DNA of 64,000 nucleotides from JACMLD01 sp039919885 (GTDB lineage: Bacteria; Bacteroidota; Bacteroidia; Chitinophagales; Chitinophagaceae). Every line of letters begins with the position of its first letter. The stretch's first letter is position 1. The notes under the pieces were generated by a model that worked only from the letters and a program-made list of their open reading frames with translations, was not told the origin of the DNA and made no database searches. The stretch covers positions 1 to 64,000 of the forward strand of contig JBDSEV010000063.1 of NCBI GenBank assembly GCA_039919885.1, in the 5' to 3' direction. Positions 1 to 6,835 of this stretch are shown here, piece by piece. Both the position numbers and the translations under genes were made by a program.

Positions 1-522
1 GATTTTTTTGCGGCGAATGCCGGGGATGAAACTACTATCAAATGGCCCAACGATATCTACTGGCGCGACAGAAAGGCAGCGGGCCTGCTAATTGAAAACA
101 TAATTGGAGGGAAGGACCCGCGCACGGGCGCCGTGGATCTGGCCCCTAACAGTGCCCCCTCCGTTGCGTGGCATTGGGCCATTGCGGGCATGGGGGTAAA
201 TATTAACCAAACCAGCTTCCCGGAGAACGTCCTCAACGCAGTTTCCCTAAAACAAATCACTGGTAAAGAATGGAATATTATTGACCTGGCGGGCGAGCTG
301 GGCAACAGCGTACAGCACCGGTACAAGCAGTTTTTAGCCGGGGATGATTTAATGCCCGCTTACAACGATCGCCTCTTTAAAAAAGGACAAACGGTGAAAT
401 TTAAGAAAGGGGGCCGCGTGTTTGAAGGACTGGTAAAAGAAGTAACTGCCGGTGGCGAACTACTTGTCTTCACTGCTTTGGATGAATATTTTACTGTTGG
501 AGCGCTGGAGTGGGTATTTTGA
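1..522 (+). CDS. birA: Biotin--[acetyl-CoA-carboxylase] ligase, C-terminal part (5' end outside window)
   Basis: The frame is open from the first base, so the N-terminus lies outside the window. The visible 173 residues contain the KWPNDIYW motif of the biotin protein ligase catalytic core, the following GLLIE strand and a GMGVNIN segment, all diagnostic of the BirA/LplA fold. The last 50 residues or so form the small beta-barrel C-terminal domain. The enzyme makes biotinyl-5'-AMP and transfers biotin to a lysine of the carboxylase carrier protein, a cytoplasmic step needed for fatty acid synthesis. Whether a DNA-binding domain precedes the catalytic core cannot be seen. The next gene converges on it from the minus strand. 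Confidence 0.93.
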   Translation, partial: DFFAANAGDETTIKWPNDIYWRDRKAAGLLIENIIGGKDPRTGAVDLAPNSAPSVAWHWAIAGMGVNINQTSFPENVLNAVSLKQITGKEWNIIDLAGELGNSVQHRYKQFLAGDDLMPAYNDRLFKKGQTVKFKKGGRVFEGLVKEVTAGGELLVFTALDEYFTVGALEWVF

Positions 523-587
523 GTTATTACTCAATCTGGTTAGTGAAGCTACCAAACCCGGTTTCGGACACCGAATCCGGCGCGATC

Positions 588-914
588 TCAGGATACGGTG
601 AAAGGCGGAAGGTATTTATCGAGGCTTTCATCTTCTTCTGCGGCCCTTGCCTCTTGTTCATATTTATTATTGTAGTAGCCATTCCGGATGCTTTCTACGA
701 GGTACCGCAACAGGAAAATAATATAACCATGTTTTTGAAACTGCCGGATATGCGCCAGTTCATGCCTTATCCATTTCCGGTTATTGATGAATTCCTGCAT
801 GCTGGTATCGTGCAACAGGATCGTCCTGCCCAGCACCATGGCCATTTTATCCTGTTTCAGCTTGCGCGCTGCCAACCGGGCCAGGAAAGAATTTTCTTTG
901 ATATAATATTTCAC
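588..914 (-). CDS. Small HExxH-motif protein (predicted metallopeptidase-like, uncharacterised)
   Basis: A 108-residue protein whose centre reads RHELAHIRQFQKHG, a classical HExxH zinc-binding and catalytic signature of gluzincin-type peptidases. It is followed by a short hydrophobic stretch (YIIFLLRYLV) and an acidic tail. The N-terminus has no signal peptide. It resembles the small DUF4157-like proteins seen in Bacteroidota, which carry the motif but are far shorter than ordinary metalloproteases. Substrate and activity are unknown. A plus-strand frame across the same DNA has no recognisable motif. No Shine-Dalgarno sequence is visible. The EamA gene ends about 90 bases upstream on the same strand, so the two may be co-transcribed. 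Confidence 0.7.
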   Translation of the reverse strand: MKYYIKENSFLARLAARKLKQDKMAMVLGRTILLHDTSMQEFINNRKWIRHELAHIRQFQKHGYIIFLLRYLVESIRNGYYNNKYEQEARAAEEDESLDKYLPPFTVS

Positions 915-1004
915 GATGAAGCATTAAGCGTTGTAGTAACGCAAACGGGCAGTAAAAATACGGTGGCAAAGTGTTACAAACAGCAGTAATTTATTGCCGG
1001 CACC

Positions 1005-1955
1005 TTATTTTGTTTTTCGGAAAGCATGGTTTACGAGGTATACGCCATATAGCGTAATGGCGCCGCCCACCGCAATGAACCAGGTTAGCTTTTCATCAAA
1101 CATCAGCGCGCCCAGCAGCATCGCCACAATGGGATTGATGTAGGCGTACAGCGATGTTTGCGCCGCCGAAAGATTTTGTAATGCGTACAGGTAAGCGAGA
1201 AAAGCAACCACGGATCCAAAAAGAACCAGGTAACCGATGGATGCCCATGCCTGCCAGGGAATCCGGCTAAGCGGTACCGCCATTCCCGTAATTTGAGAAA
1301 GCGCATACAGCACAATACCGGAAATAACCATCTGCAGGCCTATTCCAAAATAAGGATTGAATGTTTTTGCATGCTTCTTTGTATACACCGTGCCCATGGC
1401 CCAGGTCCAGGTAGCTGCCAGCGAAATAAGGATACCCAGCGTAAAACCCGGATTGAGAAAATCGTGCAGGTGGTCGTAGAAAATAAAACAGATACCGGCA
1501 AAGCCAAAGCTAAAACCAATCACCGCTTTCGCCGGCAGCGCAGGTGCCCTGGAAAAAAAGCTATTGACTACCAACCACAACGGCACAATGGCATTGAGAA
1601 TAGCGGCCAGCCCACCGGAAATATATTTAAGGCCCCAGGTGGCGAGGCCATTGCTTAAAATAAAATTAAACAGCGCAAGCACCCCGATGATTTTCCATTC
1701 TTTTAAACTGGGCCATACCGCTTTTCCTTTTGCGATAAAGTAGATGACGTACACCAGTCCTCCTGTAAATTGCCGGATGCCGGCCAACTGGAACGCTGGC
1801 ATATATTTTACGCCCTGTTTGCTTGCCAGCCAGGTGGTGCCCCAGAAAAAACATACCATGGCCAGTGCCACATACGCTTTGGTTCGGGTACTCCGCTTGC
1901 GCAGGTTGACCGGATTGTACGGAGAGGATGAAAAAGTGGATATAAAGTCCGGCAT
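1005..1955 (-). CDS. EamA/DMT-superfamily transporter
   Basis: A polytopic inner-membrane protein of 316 residues from the chosen start, with about ten hydrophobic segments in two homologous EamA halves. The first half has the typical FFWGTTWLASKQ helix. The second half ends with a conserved NPIVAMLLGALMFDEKLT region. Members of this drug/metabolite family move amino acids, sugars or other small solutes, and the substrate cannot be inferred here. The frame is open further upstream, to 2069, but those extra 38 residues are unlike the family N-terminus, so the Met at 1955 is preferred. The upstream 135 bases or so before purH ends show nothing regulatory. Confidence 0.88.
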   Translation of the reverse strand: MPDFISTFSSSPYNPVNLRKRSTRTKAYVALAMVCFFWGTTWLASKQGVKYMPAFQLAGIRQFTGGLVYVIYFIAKGKAVWPSLKEWKIIGVLALFNFILSNGLATWGLKYISGGLAAILNAIVPLWLVVNSFFSRAPALPAKAVIGFSFGFAGICFIFYDHLHDFLNPGFTLGILISLAATWTWAMGTVYTKKHAKTFNPYFGIGLQMVISGIVLYALSQITGMAVPLSRIPWQAWASIGYLVLFGSVVAFLAYLYALQNLSAAQTSLYAYINPIVAMLLGALMFDEKLTWFIAVGGAITLYGVYLVNHAFRKTK

Positions 1956-2204
1956 AAAAAAACTGCTGGCTGATGTGTAAAAACGCTGGTAATATTCGGT
2001 CGTAAATATATTTATTTCGGATGTGCTTAGCGGCTGCTTACCGATTTCTGGGCATGTTAAAATGTGCACTGTGGTTGGCGCGCATACCGTCCACAGGCAT
2101 GCGCGTGCAGGTGTCGTTCATACCCGGGCCTGTGTCTTTAACAACCGCAACTGTTGCCCAACAAATCCGAACTGGTGCTATGCAATCAATTCTTAGACGG
2201 CCGC

Positions 2205-3776
2205 CTAATGCTTAAAATGCCGCAGGCCGGTTATCACCATTGCCAGGTTATGTTGCTTACAGTATTCTATGGAATCATTGTCGCGGATGGAGCCACCGGG
2301 TTGGATGAATGCCGTAATCCCGGCTTTGTGTCCCAGTTGCACGCAATCACTGAAAGGAAAAAAAGCATCGCTGGCCATTACAGCGCCGGTTAAATCGAAA
2401 TTGAACTGTTTTGCTTTTTCAACCGCCTGCCGCAGGGCGTCTATGCGACTGGTTTGCCCGCAACCTTTGCCAATCAGCTGTTTGTTTTTTAGCAGTGCAA
2501 TGGCATTACTTTTAAGGTGCTTGCAAACAAGGTTGGCGAAAATAAGGTCGGCGTTCTCGGCGGGCGTGGTGGGTCGGGCGCCGGTCTCTTTCCAATCCGT
2601 GAAATTGCCTTCGTCGGTTTGCTGGATCAGGACACCATTTAAGAGTGATTTGTATTGCTGTTTGTTGTGCGGCGATTTTTTAAGTTGAAGCAGGATACGG
2701 TTCTTTTTTGATTTCAGTACTGCCAATGCATCTTCATCAAAAGACGGCGCTATCAATACTTCAAAGAATATCTCATTGATCACTTCGGCAGTGGCTTTAT
2801 CAATCGATGCATTACAAACCAGCACGCCGCCAAAAGCGCTTTCATTGTCGCCGGCCAATGCAGCATCCAAAGCGTCTTTTACCGTGGATCTGCAGGCGAT
2901 CCCGCAAACATTGGTATGTTTTATAATAGCGAATATGATATCTGCTGTTGTTACCCCGTTGCTCAAAGGCGCTGGAAATTCACGGATCAATTGTATGGCA
3001 GCATCCGTATCTACCAGGTTATTGTAAGAAAGTTCTTTTCCGTTCAGCTGGTTAAACAATGCATCGGTATCACCATAAAAACTAGCGGCCTGGTGCGGGT
3101 TTTCACCATAACGCATTGCTTTGGGGTTGTTTACAGATTCCTGGAAATAAGCAGCGCCGCCCGGGTTAAAATATTGGGTGATGGCTACGTCATAGTGCGC
3201 CACTATTTCAAAAGCTTTGGCAGCAAAGGCCTTGCGCTGTTCCAGCGTAGTTGCCCCTTGCTGGTCGTGCAGCAACTGCGCCAGGGGGGCATATTCTTTC
3301 CGTGCAGCAACTACCACCACGTCCTGAAAGTTTTTGGCTGCGCCGCGAATCATAGACGGTCCGCCAATATCAATTTTTTCAATGATGGCAGTTTCAGCCG
3401 CTGCCGCAGTTCCTGTAAATGTTTCCGATAGCGTGGCTGCAACCGTTTCTTCAAACGGGTACAAATCCACAATCACCAGGTCAATTTCGGGAATTTTGTA
3501 TTCCAGCATTTCTTTTCTGTGCTGTTCATCACTGCGTTTTGCCAGTATGCCGCCAAATACAATCGGGTGCAGGGTCTTTACACGGCCACCAAGTATGGAC
3601 GGATAGCCCGTCAGTTGCTCTACCGGAACAACAGGGATATTTAATTTTTCAATAAACGATTGCGTGCCGCCGGTGCTGTAAATGGTTATTCCCAGCGCAT
3701 GCAATTGCTGCACAACGGGCTCCAGGCCATCTTTATAGAAAACAGAGATCAGGGCAGCTTGAATTTTTTTGTTCAT
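2205..3776 (-). CDS. purH: Bifunctional AICAR transformylase / IMP cyclohydrolase
   Basis: A 523-residue cytoplasmic enzyme catalysing the last two steps of de novo purine synthesis: formylation of AICAR by 10-formyl-THF, then ring closure to IMP. The N-terminal MGS-fold cyclohydrolase domain (about 1-150) shows ISVFYKDGL, STGGT and GRVKTLHP. The C-terminal AICARFT domain carries KHTNVCGIA, the usual KHxNPCG motif with Val in place of Pro, and the SDAFFPFSD segment. Length matches the family. The gene sits alone between EamA and comEC on the same strand. A -7-like element on the minus strand at 3877-3884 may give it its own promoter inside the comEC-purH gap. Confidence 0.97.
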   Translation of the reverse strand: MNKKIQAALISVFYKDGLEPVVQQLHALGITIYSTGGTQSFIEKLNIPVVPVEQLTGYPSILGGRVKTLHPIVFGGILAKRSDEQHRKEMLEYKIPEIDLVIVDLYPFEETVAATLSETFTGTAAAAETAIIEKIDIGGPSMIRGAAKNFQDVVVVAARKEYAPLAQLLHDQQGATTLEQRKAFAAKAFEIVAHYDVAITQYFNPGGAAYFQESVNNPKAMRYGENPHQAASFYGDTDALFNQLNGKELSYNNLVDTDAAIQLIREFPAPLSNGVTTADIIFAIIKHTNVCGIACRSTVKDALDAALAGDNESAFGGVLVCNASIDKATAEVINEIFFEVLIAPSFDEDALAVLKSKKNRILLQLKKSPHNKQQYKSLLNGVLIQQTDEGNFTDWKETGARPTTPAENADLIFANLVCKHLKSNAIALLKNKQLIGKGCGQTSRIDALRQAVEKAKQFNFDLTGAVMASDAFFPFSDCVQLGHKAGITAFIQPGGSIRDNDSIEYCKQHNLAMVITGLRHFKH

Positions 3777-3876
3777 TGTTTGTCAGGTTAAAGATCCGGG
3801 GTTTAATTGCGAAGGAGGACTAAATACCAGCAAAAGGGCTTTTCCCTAAACCGACTGCCCTAAACCCTTCGGGCCG

Positions 3877-3884
3877 CAAAATTA
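3877..3884 (-). promoter_or_regulatory. Candidate -7 promoter element for purH
   Basis: On the minus strand this octamer reads TAATTTTG, followed by CGG, an exact match to the Bacteroidota -7 consensus TAnnTTTG. It lies about 100 bases before the purH start and just after the comEC stop codon. No clear -33 TTTG is visible at the expected distance, so confidence is moderate. Confidence 0.4.
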
Positions 3885-3886
3885 AA

Positions 3887-5980
3887 TCAATTGATGTTCA
3901 TCACAAAAGCTCCGTTATCCACTACTGAAAAGCAGTGCAGGCCTAGCTTTGCGGCCTCGGCACGCCATTTATTCACTTTGTAAAAACTGTTCGAAGCGTC
4001 AAAAATAATTTGCCTGCAATTAAAAGTCTGCAGCAGCTGCTCCATTTGTACAGGGGCATTTTTTGAAATTATAATAAGGTCAGCATTAATTTTTTCCGAA
4101 AGCTTGTTGAATTTGCGGGCCTTGTCCAGCAGCACAATGGTTTTATTATTAAAAATAAAAAATGGTTCCGTCTGTGTGAGGCCGGTTAAGCTATCAGAAG
4201 GTTTTACCCGGTGCATTGTTCGGGATGGTTTCAGGTGAAAATTTTGGAGCTGATTGGGGGTAAGCAGATCGGGATCGCCCAGGAAAAAATAATTCCTGGC
4301 GCTGATAAAATCAATCGCCTGGTGCTTCGGGATGTTGTACACAACCAGTTGCACCTGTTGCCCTGCCATGATAAAAGAATAAGTCCTGAAGCAAAAAAAA
4401 ACAATCAGCCATACCAGGCCGGTAAACAAGGCGGTCCTGTTTCTCAGCATCAGCCAGCCGGCAAATGCTGCAATAGCGCCGTAGAGTAAAACCACCTGCG
4501 CGATGTTAACCTGCATCCCGTTCCACAAGGACAATGGCAGGTTTTCCATGTGTTCAATAAAACTGTTCATGAAATAAATGCACCATTGAATTAGCGCCCC
4601 GTTAAGGGTTGCGGCAACCGGCAGCCACGCCAGGCCGCATAAGGCAATCTCAAGCAAAACGATAAGGCTAGACAAGGGCACGGCCAGCAAATTGGTTATT
4701 AAAAAATAAACGGGGAACTGGTGAAAATGAAACATGCTTACGGGCGTGGTGAGCAGTTGTGCTGCCAGCGTAACGGCAGATAGTTTCCAAACAGTATCTA
4801 CAAATTTGTTCGTGAAATAAAACCAGTGGTAGATCGGCTTTGAAAAAATGACGATGCTGAGTACCGCGGCGTATGACAGCTGAAATCCTGCATCCCAGAG
4901 CCAGAACGGGTTGATGCAAAGCAAAACAAAAGCAGATACAGCGAGTGAATTGTAGAGAATGGTTTTTCTTTGCAGGCTTTCTCCGATAACGATGCAGGTA
5001 AACATTACCGCCGAGCGCAGGATGGAAGGGCCGCCGCCAGTGAGCAATGCAAATAGCCAGAGGCCTGTTATTATGAGCAGCGGCATTGCCCAGCGGGTCA
5101 TTTTTCTTTTTTTTAAGGGAGCCAGCGCCAGGGTAAGCAACCAGTAAATCAAGCCCAGGTGCATACCGGAAATAGCAATTACATGTACCACGCCCGTGTT
5201 GGAATAGGATTGTACCAGCGTTTTATCCAGATCGTCCTTGTAACCAATCAGCAATGCTGCTGCCAGGCCCGCTTCTTTTTTACCCTTTATGTAGGTGTTA
5301 ATAATATTCAGTACTTTTTCACGCGTGGCAAAAAGAAATTGCTGTAGCGGATTGTTGTTGTCGGGCCGCAATAATTTGTATTCCGCCGGCTGAAGGTATA
5401 CCTGCTGGTAAATGCCCTGGAAGGCGGCATAACGCTTATAGTCAAACGCACCAGGGTTGCCCGAGTTCTTAATGGGCTGCAGCGCCTTGTTAAACAGGAT
5501 GGTACTACCATAGGCCAGATGACCCGTGGAAGTATCTTTTTTAAAATAGACGATGATATTTCCTTTTGCAGGAACAATGCTATCGCCCTGTATAATTCCA
5601 GCCACGGCAGCATTCGCTTTATAAGAATTTTCTTTTTCTGACAATGGCTCCTGCAGAACAGCAATGATGTAATTGCTGTCCTTGTAATATTTGTTCAGCC
5701 ATTGCTGCTGGTGAGCCATGTCCCGGTGCCAGGTTACCAGCATGCCAAGCGAACAAAAAAGGGCATTGATGCATACACCGTTTATCCAGCCCGCTTTGTA
5801 TTGAACAAACGACAAATGCAGGTTAAAAGCAATGAGACCAGCAAAACTTACAATTAAAATGATCCATGCAATCCTTTCCCCGGGGGAACATTGCCATTGT
5901 ATGAGTATACCCGCAATAAGCGGGATAATGAGGCGCAGGAAGGGCGCCTGTTTCCATAGGTAGACCGTTTGCCGGAGCAT
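3887..5980 (-). CDS. comEC: ComEC/Rec2-family DNA uptake channel protein
   Basis: A 697-residue inner-membrane protein. The N-terminal region has two or three membrane segments followed by a DUF4131-type OB-like periplasmic part. The central competence domain carries the hallmark stretch VIAISGMHLGLIYWLL at about residues 265-285 and further helices. The C-terminal part (about 560-697) is a shortened soluble domain, where many family members have a metallo-beta-lactamase fold; no HxHxDH motif is visible, so that domain is degenerate or absent, as is frequent in Bacteroidota. ComEC forms the channel for single-stranded DNA uptake. The late-competence ComF-like gene lies far away at 32.7 kb. 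A -7 element lies only 3 bases before the start codon. Confidence 0.92.
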   Translation of the reverse strand: MLRQTVYLWKQAPFLRLIIPLIAGILIQWQCSPGERIAWIILIVSFAGLIAFNLHLSFVQYKAGWINGVCINALFCSLGMLVTWHRDMAHQQQWLNKYYKDSNYIIAVLQEPLSEKENSYKANAAVAGIIQGDSIVPAKGNIIVYFKKDTSTGHLAYGSTILFNKALQPIKNSGNPGAFDYKRYAAFQGIYQQVYLQPAEYKLLRPDNNNPLQQFLFATREKVLNIINTYIKGKKEAGLAAALLIGYKDDLDKTLVQSYSNTGVVHVIAISGMHLGLIYWLLTLALAPLKKRKMTRWAMPLLIITGLWLFALLTGGGPSILRSAVMFTCIVIGESLQRKTILYNSLAVSAFVLLCINPFWLWDAGFQLSYAAVLSIVIFSKPIYHWFYFTNKFVDTVWKLSAVTLAAQLLTTPVSMFHFHQFPVYFLITNLLAVPLSSLIVLLEIALCGLAWLPVAATLNGALIQWCIYFMNSFIEHMENLPLSLWNGMQVNIAQVVLLYGAIAAFAGWLMLRNRTALFTGLVWLIVFFCFRTYSFIMAGQQVQLVVYNIPKHQAIDFISARNYFFLGDPDLLTPNQLQNFHLKPSRTMHRVKPSDSLTGLTQTEPFFIFNNKTIVLLDKARKFNKLSEKINADLIIISKNAPVQMEQLLQTFNCRQIIFDASNSFYKVNKWRAEAAKLGLHCFSVVDNGAFVMNIN

Positions 5981-5983
5981 GGG

Positions 5984-5991
5984 GAAAGATA
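5984..5991 (-). promoter_or_regulatory. Candidate -7 element directly before comEC start
   Basis: The minus strand reads TATCTTTC then CCC then the ATG. It matches TAnnTTTG except at the last base. If the element is centred at -7, transcription would begin at or next to the A of the start codon, giving a leaderless mRNA. The same arrangement occurs before holB and radA. Confidence 0.4.
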
Positions 5992-6191
5992 GTCGGTTTG
6001 CAAAAACTGGCGCACAGGAAAACAGCTTAAAATAGTGGTCCTTTTTTTTGTAATTGCGCGTTCATTGCTGTATTATTTACATTACAACGTAACCATGCGC
6101 TTACCAATTATTGTTACGAAACTGTAGTATGTAAAGGTTGTGTTGCGGTGGCTGGGGACCGGAAAGGGTAGTGCGCAATTTCCTCGCGCAT

Positions 6192-6662
6192 TTACGCCAG
6201 CAGTTTGTGGAGGTAAGCGATCTGCCCGAGGTGGTAAATATTGTGTTGAATTAATCCGTTGAGCAGGTAATCGAAATTATAATCGCGGTAATCACATTTT
6301 TCTTCGAGGAAGGAATCATCTTTTTCCTGCAGCAAAGCAATGATATTGTTGTGGGCAGCTTGCAATGCCATCAGGCCTTTTTCCATGTCATGCAAATCGG
6401 GGTCAATAGGCCGCCAGTCCAATGCATCAAAAGCCGCCATGTCTTTGATGGGTTCTTTTTCTATCCGTTTTTGCACGAACTCCGCCCAGGTAACCATGTG
6501 GTACAGCAGTTCTGCCAATGAATGGCTATTGCTGGTTGGCCGAATGTACTGCCGGTCGCTACTGCTCTCTTTTATAATTTCATATACAGCCCTGCCATAC
6601 CATGGGTGACCGGTCGATGTACGTTGCAGGCTGCTGAGGATGCTGTTGATTTCGCTCTTCAT
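6192..6662 (-). CDS. DinB-family protein
   Basis: A 156-residue soluble four-helix-bundle protein of the DinB/YfiT type. It has the family's spaced histidines: HSLAELLYHMVTWAEF near residues 46-62 and a C-terminal HNIYHLGQIAYLHKLL. These histidines bind a divalent metal in structurally studied relatives. Many members act as thiol S-transferases (bacillithiol or mycothiol dependent) or have no known activity; the substrate here cannot be deduced. It follows carB on the minus strand but is separated from it by an intrinsic terminator, so it is probably its own unit. Confidence 0.85.
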   Translation of the reverse strand: MKSEINSILSSLQRTSTGHPWYGRAVYEIIKESSSDRQYIRPTSNSHSLAELLYHMVTWAEFVQKRIEKEPIKDMAAFDALDWRPIDPDLHDMEKGLMALQAAHNNIIALLQEKDDSFLEEKCDYRDYNFDYLLNGLIQHNIYHLGQIAYLHKLLA

Positions 6663-6768
6663 TTTATAAATTTAACGAATGCAAAAAATAAACGACCATC
6701 GGCGTAACAATTTCCAGGAAAAAAATGAGATTACTGTACCACCACTGCGGTCTATTTTTTACCAGTGC

Positions 6769-6796
6769 AAAAAATAGCCGGCAAATAGCCGGCTAT
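6769..6796 (-). terminator. Intrinsic terminator of carB
   Basis: A perfect 9-bp stem (ATAGCCGGC / GCCGGCTAT, 6774-6782 and 6788-6796) with a five-base loop. On the minus strand it is followed by a run of U. It sits 40 bases past the carB stop codon. Confidence 0.8.
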
Positions 6797-6835
6797 CACA
6801 AAATGAAAATATGTTCTTGTGCGCTGATGAGCAGG

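Noticed and set aside
510..989. 159-residue plus-strand frame
   Set aside because: It overlaps the minus-strand HExxH gene along its whole length, has no motif, and overlaps the end of birA.
1956..2069. N-terminal extension of the EamA transporter frame
   Set aside because: The extra residues are polar and unlike the family; the Met at 1955 gives a normal transporter length.
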